From positions 62,001-126,000 of the forward strand of contig NZ_JABUXV010000005.1 in NCBI RefSeq assembly GCF_014897705.1: 64,000 nt of DNA. Reading direction: 5' to 3'. The notes beneath the pieces were generated by a model. It was not told the origin of the DNA. It made no database searches and saw only the letters and a list, made by a program, of their open reading frames with translations. This document shows, one piece after another, positions 50,350 through 58,597 of this stretch. Every line of letters starts with the position of its first letter. The first letter of the stretch is position 1. This stretch comes from Brachybacterium sp. FME24. GTDB taxonomy: Bacteria; Actinomycetota; Actinomycetes; Actinomycetales; Dermabacteraceae. Position numbers and translations under genes: made by a program.

Positions 50350-50934
50350 GTGAACGACACTCGCGGTGAGGATCGCACTGAGCAGTCCACTGTGCCCGCA
50401 GAGCCCGCACAGGGTGTCCTGTTCGACGATGTCGTGGACACCCCCGGCGAGCTCGGCTATCGGGGCCCTGCCGCGTGCAAGGCCGCCGGAATCACCTATC
50501 GCCAGCTCGATTACTGGGCCCGTACCGGCCTGGTCGAGCCTGGGGTGCGAGCGGCCTCGGGCTCCGGCAGCCAGCGCCTCTACGGCTTCCGCGATATCCT
50601 GGTGCTCAAGGTCGTCAAGCGACTTCTGGACACCGGCGTCTCCCTGCAGCAGATCCGCATCGCCGTGACCGCCCTGCGTGAGCGCGGCAGCGATGATCTC
50701 GCCGGCATCACTCTGATGAGCGACGGGGCCTCGGTCTACGAGTGCACGTCTGCGGAGGATGTCTTCGACCTGGTCCAGGGCGGGCAGGGCGTGTTCGGCA
50801 TCGCCGTCGGCCGGGTCTGGCGCGAGGTCGAGAACGAGCTGGCCGTGCTTCCCGGCGTCAATCCCGCCGATGATGCGGCTCTTGCCCTGCAGGACGAGCT
50901 GGCTGCTCGCCGGCGCTCCCGCCAGGCCGGCTGA
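50350..50934 (+). CDS. MerR-family regulator, Rv1830 type
   Basis: 194-aa MerR protein. An acidic 35-residue N-terminus, then HTH (GYRGPAACKAAGITYRQLDYW, TGLVEPGVR, LYGFRDILVLKVVKRLL) and a helical C-terminus. Position after FtsR matches Rv1830, an essential MerR-like regulator implicated in mycobacterial cell division. GTG start behind GGAGG with 5-base spacing. The DUF151 nuclease gene (Rv1829 type) that usually separates the two MerR genes is not present. Confidence 0.88.
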   Translation: MNDTRGEDRTEQSTVPAEPAQGVLFDDVVDTPGELGYRGPAACKAAGITYRQLDYWARTGLVEPGVRAASGSGSQRLYGFRDILVLKVVKRLLDTGVSLQQIRIAVTALRERGSDDLAGITLMSDGASVYECTSAEDVFDLVQGGQGVFGIAVGRVWREVENELAVLPGVNPADDAALALQDELAARRRSRQAG

Positions 50935-50959
50935 GCCGCGAGCTCACTGCACGCACGAC

Positions 50960-50994
50960 AACGGCGAGTCCCGGGAAGGGACTCGCCGTTTCTG
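50960..50994 (+). terminator. Rho-independent terminator after the MerR gene
   Basis: Perfect 13-base stem (50960-50972 with 50978-50990), loop GGGAA, followed by TTCTGTGTGTCTGTGTGTG. Confidence 0.88.
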
Positions 50995-51042
50995 TGTGTC
51001 TGTGTGTGCTCAGGTTCTTGAGCGCCCTCGGGGCAGGCCCGA

Positions 51043-51834
51043 TCAGGAGTGCTGGCGCGAATCCAGGACGGTCTGGAGCAGGGCGTCGAAGTCAGCGGTG
51101 AGTCGTTTGCCGGAGGCGCCTTCGTACCGGTGCAGCGGGACCGCACCGCCTTGAGCCTGCTGCAGGCCCACGCGTTCCTCGATGACGGGATCCAGCACCG
51201 CATCCCCGAAGAGATCGCGCAGCTCGGCCAACCGGTACTGATGCTCGACGGACCGCGGTCGATAGCGGTTCACGACCAGGCCCAGAGGGAGCAGACGTGG
51301 CGCAATGCCGTCCTCATGCATCTCCGTGGCGAGCTTCAGAGCGCGATCGGCCGCAGTGACCGCGAAGAAACCGGGCTCGGCGACCACCAGGGCGCGGTCC
51401 GAGGCGGCGAGGGCCATCTGCGTGAGTCCGTTCAGCGACGGCGGGCAGTCGATGAGCACCAGGTCGTACTGGTGGGTACGCTTGTCCAGCGCATCGCGGA
51501 GCCGGCGCACGTCCTTGGGGTTGGGCGTGGGGGAGTCCATGAGCGAGGAGCGGCTGGAGCCGGGGATCACGTCCAGGTGCGAGGTGGCGTCTGCCGACCA
51601 CGGCGCCGAGAGGATCGACCGATCGATGGTCTCCGTGCGCGGGGAGGAGAGGACCTCGGCGATGTCGACGGTGCTGGCCGGCTCACCCAGCAGCCCGAGC
51701 GTCGAATCGCCCTGTGGATCGAGATCGATGACGAGCGTATTCACCCCCTGGTGGAGGGCAGCAGAAGCCAGGCCCAGGGTCACGGACGTCTTGCCGACGC
51801 CGCCCTTCAGGGAACACACACTCACGATGAACAC
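51043..51834 (-). CDS. ParA/MinD-family ATPase
   Basis: 263-aa deviant-Walker ATPase: KGGVGKTSVTLGLA at the extreme N-terminus, LVIDLDPQGDSTLGL, and VLIDCPPSLNGLTQMA. A second ParA paralogue, distinct from the xerD-linked one; no ParB partner is adjacent, so plasmid-type partition is not indicated. The GTG at 51834 lies 6 bases after minus-strand TAGACT, so it is probably read from a leaderless message. Role unknown; cell-pole or chromosome positioning is a reasonable guess. Confidence 0.88.
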   Translation of the reverse strand: MFIVSVCSLKGGVGKTSVTLGLASAALHQGVNTLVIDLDPQGDSTLGLLGEPASTVDIAEVLSSPRTETIDRSILSAPWSADATSHLDVIPGSSRSSLMDSPTPNPKDVRRLRDALDKRTHQYDLVLIDCPPSLNGLTQMALAASDRALVVAEPGFFAVTAADRALKLATEMHEDGIAPRLLPLGLVVNRYRPRSVEHQYRLAELRDLFGDAVLDPVIEERVGLQQAQGGAVPLHRYEGASGKRLTADFDALLQTVLDSRQHS

Positions 51835-51840
51835 GAGGGA

Positions 51841-51846
51841 AGTCTA
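51841..51846 (-). promoter_or_regulatory. Leaderless-type -10 box (TAGACT) for the ParA/MinD gene
   Basis: Minus-strand TAGACT ending 6 bases before the GTG start at 51834. Confidence 0.5.
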
Positions 51847-51929
51847 CCGACCTGAGCCTGATCAGCAGCACCGCCACGGCCTGTAACCTGCGTGAATCGT
51901 GTTCGGAGCCGGTGAAGAGGGGGTAGACG

Positions 51930-52949
51930 ATGTCGCAGATCACGCATGAGCTCGTGCTGGAGGTGCTCGATGGCTGCGGGGCCAGTGCACTGCGCGAGGC
52001 CGGTCGCCTCGGGACGGTGCGTCAGGTCACACCCACGGAGCTGTCCCTGACCACGGATGACCTGGACGCGGTGCGTGATCTGCGTCGGGTGGTCGCCGCT
52101 TCCATCTCCCTCACCGTCGTCGCCCGTCGCCCCCGGGAGCTCCTCGAGACGTCGGTGCAGCAGCGCTTCGCCGGCCTGCTCGAGGATCTGGACCGGCAGC
52201 GTCCGCGTCAGCGCTTCCAGGGGCTGCGGCTCGAGGCGGCCGGGGCGGAGACCCCGGACATGCGACGCCTTGCCGAGGCCCTGGCCCAGCACGCCGGCCT
52301 CGAGGTGGATGCGGAGGGTGATCTCGTGGTGCGGGTGCGCCGGGGCGCTCCCGCACACACCTGGGAGATGCTGCTGCGCACCACACCTCGACCGCTGTCG
52401 ACCCGGGCCTGGCGCACCGTCGACTACCCGGGCGCGGTGAACGCGACCATCGCCGCCACTGTCCTCGATCAGCTCGAGGTCAGCGCGAAGGACACTGTGC
52501 TGGACATGACCTGCGGCTCCGGCACCTTTCTCGTCGAGCAGCTGCACGAGGTGGCCCCCGCTCGGTCGGTCGGAGTCGACCGGGAACCGGCGGCGATCGA
52601 TGCCGCCGAGCAGCACCAGCGCGCCGCCCGGCGCAAGGGTCGCGTCGACTGGATCACCGGGGACGTGCTGAGCACCGCGATCGAGCCGGGCTTCACCCGG
52701 ATCGTCACGAATCCGCCCTGGGGCACCCTGCACGGGGAGCACGAGTCCAATGAGCAGCTGCTCGCGGATCTGCTGGACCGCGCCGCCGAACTCGCCGCGC
52801 CGCATGCCCGCCTGGGCGTGCTCACCCATGAGATCACGCGAATGCACCGCGTGCTGGAACGGCCCGGGAGCACATGGCGGCTGCTCGGGGAGCACCGCTT
52901 CTTCCAGAAGGGGCACCATCCGCGGTTGTTCCTGTTCGACCGCGGTTGA
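51930..52949 (+). CDS. THUMP/RlmL-type RNA N2-guanine methyltransferase
   Basis: 339-aa predicted SAM-dependent RNA methyltransferase. The N-terminal half (residues 1-150) resembles the THUMP-containing region of Trm14/RlmL proteins; the C-terminal Rossmann domain has VLDMTCGSGTFLVEQ (motif I), GVDREPAAIDAA and the catalytic TNPPWGT, diagnostic for N-methylation of guanine. ATG with GAAGAGGGGG upstream; TAACCT (51884-51889) is a possible -10. Divergent from the ParA/MinD gene. Target (tRNA or rRNA) is not readable. Confidence 0.85.
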   Translation: MSQITHELVLEVLDGCGASALREAGRLGTVRQVTPTELSLTTDDLDAVRDLRRVVAASISLTVVARRPRELLETSVQQRFAGLLEDLDRQRPRQRFQGLRLEAAGAETPDMRRLAEALAQHAGLEVDAEGDLVVRVRRGAPAHTWEMLLRTTPRPLSTRAWRTVDYPGAVNATIAATVLDQLEVSAKDTVLDMTCGSGTFLVEQLHEVAPARSVGVDREPAAIDAAEQHQRAARRKGRVDWITGDVLSTAIEPGFTRIVTNPPWGTLHGEHESNEQLLADLLDRAAELAAPHARLGVLTHEITRMHRVLERPGSTWRLLGEHRFFQKGHHPRLFLFDRG

Positions 52950-52958
52950 GACGCGGGT

Positions 52959-53588
52959 TCACAGCCGCCGTCGGCCCTCGCGCAGGGCCTGCAGCGCGCC
53001 CTCCTCGCCGTGGATCCGTACCCTGGCCACTTCATCGCGTCCGCTCGCCCACAGCAGCAGTTCGAGCGGCTCGCCGTGGACTCGCAGGCTCCCTGCGGAA
53101 TGCCGCGAGGGCAGCCGCCGCCCACCGAGCGGGGAGACCAGCGTGACATCGGCGTTCACGTGCAGGCTCACCCGCGACAGGAGCGAGACGGCGCGCCAGG
53201 CCTGCACCGAGGCGTCTGGCGACAGTCGTCGCGGCTCCCAGCCGTCCTGGGCGCGCCGCAGGTCCTCGTGATGGATGAGCAGCTCGCCCTGCCCGCTGAG
53301 CGTGTCCATGGCCCGAACCGGTGACAGGGGCCCGGGCCCCTCGCGCAGGAGCTCCACGCGCCGCACCCACCCGGTGGCGCGCAGAGCGTCGAGGGCACCG
53401 ACGGCGCGGCGACCCACGGGGCCGGGGAGCTTCGGGCCCACCATGAGGTGGGGGTAGCGCTCGCGCAGCAGCAGGTGCTCGAGCAGCTCCGGAGCGTCCC
53501 AGCCCGGCAGGATCGTCGGCGCCGTCGGTCCCAGGTCCTCGAAGGTCGCGGCGATCGCCTCGCGTTCAGGGGTCGGCGTGCTCGTCAT
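52959..53588 (-). CDS. TIGR03085-type DinB-fold protein (mycothiol-enzyme superfamily)
   Basis: 209 aa, resembles the TIGR03085 group of the mycothiol-dependent maleylpyruvate isomerase/DinB superfamily: ILPGWDAPELLEHLLLRERYPHL near the N-terminus and LLIHHEDLRRAQ in the middle supplying potential metal-binding His residues. Enzymatic activity not known. ATG 53588 chosen; the frame is open to 53786 within the upstream gene but those residues are unlike any protein. It lies 7 bases after the isomerase-like gene stop and may be the last gene of that operon. Confidence 0.8.
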   Translation of the reverse strand: MTSTPTPEREAIAATFEDLGPTAPTILPGWDAPELLEHLLLRERYPHLMVGPKLPGPVGRRAVGALDALRATGWVRRVELLREGPGPLSPVRAMDTLSGQGELLIHHEDLRRAQDGWEPRRLSPDASVQAWRAVSLLSRVSLHVNADVTLVSPLGGRRLPSRHSAGSLRVHGEPLELLLWASGRDEVARVRIHGEEGALQALREGRRRL

Positions 53589-53595
53589 CGCACGC

Positions 53596-54597
53596 TCACC
53601 CCTGGTTGCTGAAAGCGGCGTCGAAGGACACTTCGGAGATGGGGTAGTCGAGGCTCCGCAGCAGCTCGAGAGCCTCCTTCGCGCCGTGCAGGCGGTCCAT
53701 GCCGGCGTCCTCCCACTCGATCGAGATCGGGCCGTCGTAGTCGATCGACCGCAGGGCACGGAAGGCCGCGTCCCAGGGCACGTCACCGCGACCGAAGGAG
53801 ACGAAGTCCCAGCCGCGACGGGGGTCGCCCCACGGCAGGTGCGAGCCCAGCCGGGTGTTGCGGCCGGTGATCCGGACGCGGATGTCCTTGCAGTCCACGT
53901 GGTAGATGCGGTCGGCGAAGTCGGTGATGAAGGAGACCGGGTCGATCTCCTGCCACATGAAGTGCGAGGGGTCCCAGTTCAGGCCGAAGGATTCGCGGTG
54001 GCCGATCGCCTCGAGCGTGCGCTGCGTGGTCCAGTAGTCGTAGGCGATCTCCGAGGGGTGGACCTCGTGGGCGAAGCGGACCCCGCACTCCTCGAAGACG
54101 TCGAGGATCGGGTTCCAGCGGTCGGCGAAATCCTGGTATCCCTCGTCGATGACCTCCTGGGGGACCGGCGGGAACATGGCCACGTACTTCCAGATCTTGG
54201 ATCCGGTGAAGCCGATCACGGTCTTGACCCCCAGCTTCTGCGCCAGGCGGGCCGTGTTCTTCATATCCTCCGCAGCGCGCCGGCGCACGCCCTCGGGGTC
54301 GCCATCGCCCCATACTGCGGATCCGACGATCGCCTCATGGCGGAAGTCGATCGGGTCGTCGCAGATCGCCTGGCCCTTGAGGTGGTTCGAGATCGCCCAG
54401 CAGCTCAGACCATGCTTGTCGAGGATCCCGAGACGCTCGGCCACGTAGGCCTCGTCGTCCCAGCGCGACGCGTCGAGGTGCTCGCCGGAGACGGCGATCT
54501 CGAGGCCGTCGTAGCCCCAGCCGGCCGCGAGCTCGGCGACCTCGTCAAGGGTGAGATCGGCCCACTGGCCGGTGAACAGGGTGTGTGGATGAGCCAT
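53596..54597 (-). CDS. Sugar phosphate isomerase/epimerase (IolE-like TIM barrel)
   Basis: 333-aa xylose-isomerase-like TIM barrel. Probable metal ligands are visible at strand ends: Glu in FAHEVHPSE, Asp and His in LNWDPSHFMW, His in YHVDCKDI, Glu in ISIEWEDAG. Members isomerise or dehydrate ketoses, or (in glycoside degradation) cleave 3-keto-sugars. Starts 38 bases after the oxidoreductase gene stop, with GGAG before the ATG. Exact substrate unknown. Confidence 0.88.
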   Translation of the reverse strand: MAHPHTLFTGQWADLTLDEVAELAAGWGYDGLEIAVSGEHLDASRWDDEAYVAERLGILDKHGLSCWAISNHLKGQAICDDPIDFRHEAIVGSAVWGDGDPEGVRRRAAEDMKNTARLAQKLGVKTVIGFTGSKIWKYVAMFPPVPQEVIDEGYQDFADRWNPILDVFEECGVRFAHEVHPSEIAYDYWTTQRTLEAIGHRESFGLNWDPSHFMWQEIDPVSFITDFADRIYHVDCKDIRVRITGRNTRLGSHLPWGDPRRGWDFVSFGRGDVPWDAAFRALRSIDYDGPISIEWEDAGMDRLHGAKEALELLRSLDYPISEVSFDAAFSNQG

Positions 54598-54635
54598 GGT
54601 GATGATGCTCCTTCAGCGGTGAGGGGTGCGGCGGA

Positions 54636-55832
54636 TCAGAGGGTGACGGTGGCGCCATCGGCGGCATCGGAGGCGATGACCGCGTCCAGGACGCGCTGCA
54701 GGGCGAGGCCGTCCCCGAAATCTGGAGAGAACCCGGGGGCATCGGCCGTGTCGCCGTCCCGAATCGCGATCAGCAGGTCACGGGCCTGGTTGGTGAAGGC
54801 GTTCTCCCATCCCAGCACGTGGCCCTGGGGCCACCAGGCGGCGAGATAGGGGTGCTCCGGTTCGGTGACGAGTACCCGGGTGTAGCCCTGCTCGGCGATC
54901 GGTGCGGTGGCGTCGAGGAACCAGAGCTCATTGGGGTTCTCGAGGTCGAACCGCAGGGCACCTTTCGTGCCGTAGAGCTCGACCGTCAGGCGGTTCTTGG
55001 CGCCGGTCGCCATGCGGGAGACCTCGACGGAGGCGACTGCGCCGCCGTCGAGCTCGAGGGTGGCCCAGGCGGCGTCGTCCACGGTGACGTCCTCGAGCCC
55101 CTCCTTCCCGGGCCGCTGCGGGACCAGGGTGGCGAGCCGTCCGCGCACGGCGGCGGTCCGCTGGCCGGTGAGGTGCTGGATCTGGTCGATCGCGTGGGAG
55201 CCGATATCGCCGAGAGCGCCGGAGCCGGCGGTCTCCTTGCGCAGCCGCCAGGACATGCCGGCGTCCTCGTCGACCAGCCAGTCCTGGAGGTAGGCGGCCT
55301 TGGCCTGCCGGATCGTGCCGAGCTTCTCGTCGGCCACGAACTGCCGGGCGAGCGCGAGGGCCGGGATCCGACGGTAGGTGAAGCCGAGCGCCGCGATCTG
55401 GCCGCGCTCCGTCGCGGTGCGGGCGGCGTCCACCATGGCCTCCGCCTCGGCGGTGTCATTGGCCAGCGGCTTCTCGCACAGGACGTGCTTGCCGGCCTCC
55501 AGCGCCGCGATCGCGATCTCGGCGTGGAGGAACCCGGGGGTGCAGATGTCGACGATGTCGATGTCGTCGCGGGTGATGACCTCGCGCCAATCGGTGGCGT
55601 GCTCCTCCCAGTCGAGCCGTTCGGCCGCCTCGGCGACGGCCTCCTCGTCACGGCCGACGATGACGCGGCGCGCGACCTCGGGCACGTCGAAGGCGGCGGC
55701 GACGGTGCGCCAGGCCTGGGAATGCGCGCGTCCCATGAACGAATAGCCGATCATGGCGACGCCGAGCGGGCGGCCGTCGGGGAGGTGGGATGTCGAGGGC
55801 AACAGGGTCTCCTTCACGAGGTCCAGGGTCAC
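54636..55832 (-). CDS. Gfo/Idh/MocA-family oxidoreductase (first)
   Basis: 398-aa NAD(P)-dependent sugar or inositol dehydrogenase family. N-terminal Rossmann (GVAMIGYSFMGRAHSQAW), EKP motif in HVLCEKPLAND, C-terminal domain with the active-site GDIGSHAIDQ that keeps the conserved His. GTG start overlaps the stop of the other Gfo/Idh gene (GTGA). Likely oxidises or reduces a secondary hydroxyl of a cyclic sugar; substrate unknown. Confidence 0.92.
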   Translation of the reverse strand: MTLDLVKETLLPSTSHLPDGRPLGVAMIGYSFMGRAHSQAWRTVAAAFDVPEVARRVIVGRDEEAVAEAAERLDWEEHATDWREVITRDDIDIVDICTPGFLHAEIAIAALEAGKHVLCEKPLANDTAEAEAMVDAARTATERGQIAALGFTYRRIPALALARQFVADEKLGTIRQAKAAYLQDWLVDEDAGMSWRLRKETAGSGALGDIGSHAIDQIQHLTGQRTAAVRGRLATLVPQRPGKEGLEDVTVDDAAWATLELDGGAVASVEVSRMATGAKNRLTVELYGTKGALRFDLENPNELWFLDATAPIAEQGYTRVLVTEPEHPYLAAWWPQGHVLGWENAFTNQARDLLIAIRDGDTADAPGFSPDFGDGLALQRVLDAVIASDAADGATVTL

Positions 55833-56938
55833 AGGGTTGCGGTCAGCGGGTCGAAGTCCTCGGGCAGCAGCTCGGGAGCTGTGACCGTGGAGGCCACGGG
55901 CACGGAACCGTCAGCGCGGGTGGCCTCGTCGAGGCTGATCATGATGTCCAGCACGTGGCCGGCGAGATCGCCGGTGAGGCGGTGGGGGCGGCCCGCACGA
56001 AGGGCGCGCGCCATCTCGAGGGTGCCGAGCCCGCGCCCGCCGACGGCGCCGACCGGTTCACGCTCGGTCCAGACCTCCTCGCCGCGCGCCGCGATGCTGG
56101 TCTCCCCAGCGAACTGGTTGGGGTCCGGCAGGGCGAGGGTGCCCGTCGCGCCGGAGAGCTCCAGCACGTGCGGCTGGCCGAGCGCGTCGTCGAAGGAGAA
56201 CTCGACGGCGGCGCTCGTGCCGTCGTCGAAGCGCAGCAGTCCCTGCACGCGAGTGGGGACCTCGACCTCGAAGGTCTGGCCGGCGCGCGGACCGGAGCCG
56301 ATGGTCCGGGTGGTGACCGATCGCGAGCCGACTGCGGAGACCGAGGCCACGGGGCCGTAGGCGAGGACCAGGCTGTTCAGGTAGTACGGGCCCATGTCGT
56401 AGAGCGGCCCGGCTCCGAGCTGGAACAGGAAATCCGGGTTGGGGTGCCACGACTCGGGACCGGGGGAGCGGAACTGGGCGAGCGCCGAGCGGGGCTCGCC
56501 GATCTCGCCGCCGCGCAGCGCGCGCAGGGCGGTCTGGACCCCGGCGCCGAGGACGGTGTCCGGGGCGCCGCCGATGCGCAGACCCTGTTCGCGGGCGGCG
56601 TCGAGCAGTGAGCTCGCGTCGGCTCGGGTCGTCACCAGGGGCTTCTCGGTCCAGACGTGCTTCCCGACGTCGAGGATGCTGCGGGAGACCGCGTAGTGGG
56701 CCGCGGGAATCGTCAGATTCACGACGATCTCGATCTCGGGATCCTCCAGCACGACGTCCACCGGCCCGTGCCGCGGCACGCCGTACTCCTCGGCGCGGGT
56801 GGCGGCCGCCTCCGGTCGCAGGTCACCGATCGCGCGCACCTCGATATCCGGATAGGTGGTGAGCTGGTCGAGATACTGCGCGGCGATGACGCCGGCACCG
56901 ATGATGCCGACGCCGACGGGCCCTGAGGTGCGGGTCAT
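55829..56938 (-). CDS. Gfo/Idh/MocA-family oxidoreductase (second)
   Basis: 369-aa paralogue with low similarity to its neighbour. Rossmann GVGIIGAGVIAAQYL, EKP in HVWTEKPLVTT. The catalytic region reads LYDMGPYYLNSL: the His found in many members (and in the neighbour) is replaced by Tyr, so chemistry or substrate differs. ATG start overlaps the epimerase-like gene (ATGA). Confidence 0.9.
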   Translation of the reverse strand: MTRTSGPVGVGIIGAGVIAAQYLDQLTTYPDIEVRAIGDLRPEAAATRAEEYGVPRHGPVDVVLEDPEIEIVVNLTIPAAHYAVSRSILDVGKHVWTEKPLVTTRADASSLLDAAREQGLRIGGAPDTVLGAGVQTALRALRGGEIGEPRSALAQFRSPGPESWHPNPDFLFQLGAGPLYDMGPYYLNSLVLAYGPVASVSAVGSRSVTTRTIGSGPRAGQTFEVEVPTRVQGLLRFDDGTSAAVEFSFDDALGQPHVLELSGATGTLALPDPNQFAGETSIAARGEEVWTEREPVGAVGGRGLGTLEMARALRAGRPHRLTGDLAGHVLDIMISLDEATRADGSVPVASTVTAPELLPEDFDPLTATL

Positions 56939-57684
56939 GCCTGGTCCTCCTGGAGGTACTGGTTCAACTGGGTGAGGGAGCGGCTGACGGCCTCGAAGAT
57001 GTCCCCGGAGTAGCCGTCGAACTCGAGGACGCCGGTCTCGAGCCAGGGAGCCGCCGCGAGGATGGCGGGCACGTCCATCTCTCCCTGCCCGAGCGGAAGC
57101 TGGTCCTTCACATCGCCCTGGAGCGGGCCGTCCTTGAGGTGGGCGAGCTGCACGCGCTGGCCGAGAGCCCCGAGCAGGGCCGACGGGTCCGTCCCGCCGA
57201 CGGCGGACCAGAAGGTGTCGAGCTCGAGCACGACGCGCGGATCGAGGTGGTCCGCGAGAACCTCCAAGCCGCAGCGCCCCTCGAACAGCGGTCGGGCCTC
57301 GAAGTCGTGGTTGTGGTAGCCGACCCGCACGCCGTTCTCGGTGGCGATCGGGGCGAGAGCATTGAGTCTCTCCGCAGTGGCCTTGATGTCGTCCTCGCGG
57401 GTCCAGTGCGCACGATCCCAGTGCGGGTCGATGACGGTGCGCACCCCGAGACCGGCTGCGGTGGCGAAGATGCGGCTCGGATCCTCTGCGGTCAGCAGCG
57501 AGGCATGGGTCGATGTCGCGGCGAGGCCGTAACGCGGCAGCAGCTCCCGCAGCGTCTCGGCGTTCTCCATCAGCCCGAAGGGCTCCACCGTCGTGAACCC
57601 GATCTCGGACAGACGACGGAGAGTGGCATCAGGATCCGCGGAGAACGCTTCCCTGACGCTGTAGAGCTGGACGGAGATCTGCAC
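56935..57684 (-). CDS. Sugar phosphate isomerase/epimerase, small type
   Basis: 249-aa xylose-isomerase-like TIM barrel and first gene of the minus-strand operon. Motifs: YSVREAF at the N-terminus, GYHNHDFEA, VLELDTFWSAVGG, QLAHLKDG, GVLEFDGYSGD, giving an E-D-H-E metal set. GTG start with GAGGAA upstream. The four genes 57684 to 53596 probably act on one carbohydrate by oxidation and isomerisation or elimination; no transporter or regulator is in the unit. Confidence 0.88.
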   Translation of the reverse strand: MQISVQLYSVREAFSADPDATLRRLSEIGFTTVEPFGLMENAETLRELLPRYGLAATSTHASLLTAEDPSRIFATAAGLGVRTVIDPHWDRAHWTREDDIKATAERLNALAPIATENGVRVGYHNHDFEARPLFEGRCGLEVLADHLDPRVVLELDTFWSAVGGTDPSALLGALGQRVQLAHLKDGPLQGDVKDQLPLGQGEMDVPAILAAAPWLETGVLEFDGYSGDIFEAVSRSLTQLNQYLQEDQA

Positions 57685-57795
57685 GGAGTGTTCCTCGGCT
57701 TCGGTGACGACTGAGTCACAACCCTATGTCGGCGATCACCGGGCGGCAAAGGGGTCCCGCCCCCGGTGGGCACGTCGATGCCACACACTGGGGGA

Positions 57796-58593
57796 GTGGA
57801 GAGACATGTGCGCGCGTGGATGACGGCCGAGGTCGCCGACGGTACCGATATCGCCCTGCTGGTCGCGGTGTCGGATGCCCCGGTGGCACAGGAATCGCTG
57901 ACGGTGCTGGCCGGGGGCCACGAGCACCCGGTCACCGAGACGCGTGACCGCTTCGGCAGTCGGCTGCACCTGATCACGGGCCTCCCGCTGGGTCCGGTGG
58001 AGATCGTCTACACCGCTCGTGGCGTGGCCGAGGCTCCGGTCCCGGGCGCCAGCGACGCGGACGCCGTGCTGCACCTGCGGCCCTCCCGGTACTGCGAGGT
58101 CGACGAGTTCATGAAGATCGCCGAGGAGATCGTCGGCGAGCGCACCGGGGCCGAGGCCGTCGACGCCGTCGCCCGGTGGGTGCACGATCACCTCGACTAC
58201 GTGCCGGGGGCGAGCACCATCACCGACTCCGCACGCACCACTTACCTGTCCCGACAGGGTGTGTGCCGTGACTACGCGCACCTGACCGCGACGCTGCTGC
58301 GGGCGAGCGGGGTGCCGGCCCGCTGCTCCTCGGTCTATGCCCCGGGTCTGAGCCCGATGGATTTCCACCTGGTGGTGGAGGCGCTGGTCGACGGGTCCTG
58401 GTTGGCGGTGGATTCCACCCATCTGGCGCCGCGCGCGTCGATGGCGCGCATCGCCACCGGGCAGGACGCCGCGGACACCGCCTTCATGACCACCCTCGCC
58501 GGGAATGTGACCCTGACCGGGATCCAGGTGACCGCGATCGCGGATCCGGAGCTGCCTGCGGAGGCCCCGCGGGACGTGGTCGTCCTGCGCTGA
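57796..58593 (+). CDS. Transglutaminase-like protein
   Basis: 265-aa cysteine-protease-fold protein. Catalytic triad visible: Cys in GVCRDYAHLTATLLR, His in MDFHLVVEAL, Asp in AVDSTHLAPR; an N-terminal beta domain precedes it. Such bacterial proteins are proteases or amidases; role unknown. Start is uncertain: GTG 57796 sits 6 bases after CACACT, a leaderless-type arrangement, and gives the most family-like start; GTG 57766 and ATG 57778 are alternatives. Convergent with the PAC2 gene with only 4 bases between stops. Confidence 0.88.
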   Translation: MERHVRAWMTAEVADGTDIALLVAVSDAPVAQESLTVLAGGHEHPVTETRDRFGSRLHLITGLPLGPVEIVYTARGVAEAPVPGASDADAVLHLRPSRYCEVDEFMKIAEEIVGERTGAEAVDAVARWVHDHLDYVPGASTITDSARTTYLSRQGVCRDYAHLTATLLRASGVPARCSSVYAPGLSPMDFHLVVEALVDGSWLAVDSTHLAPRASMARIATGQDAADTAFMTTLAGNVTLTGIQVTAIADPELPAEAPRDVVVLR

Positions 58594-58597
58594 GCGA

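Noticed and set aside
50990..51010. TG-rich tract as a microsatellite
   Set aside because: The short TCTGTGTG run is the tail of a terminator and too short to call a repeat array.
51043..51834. ParA-like gene as a plasmid partition system
   Set aside because: No parB or centromere-like repeats adjacent; neighbours are conserved chromosomal genes.
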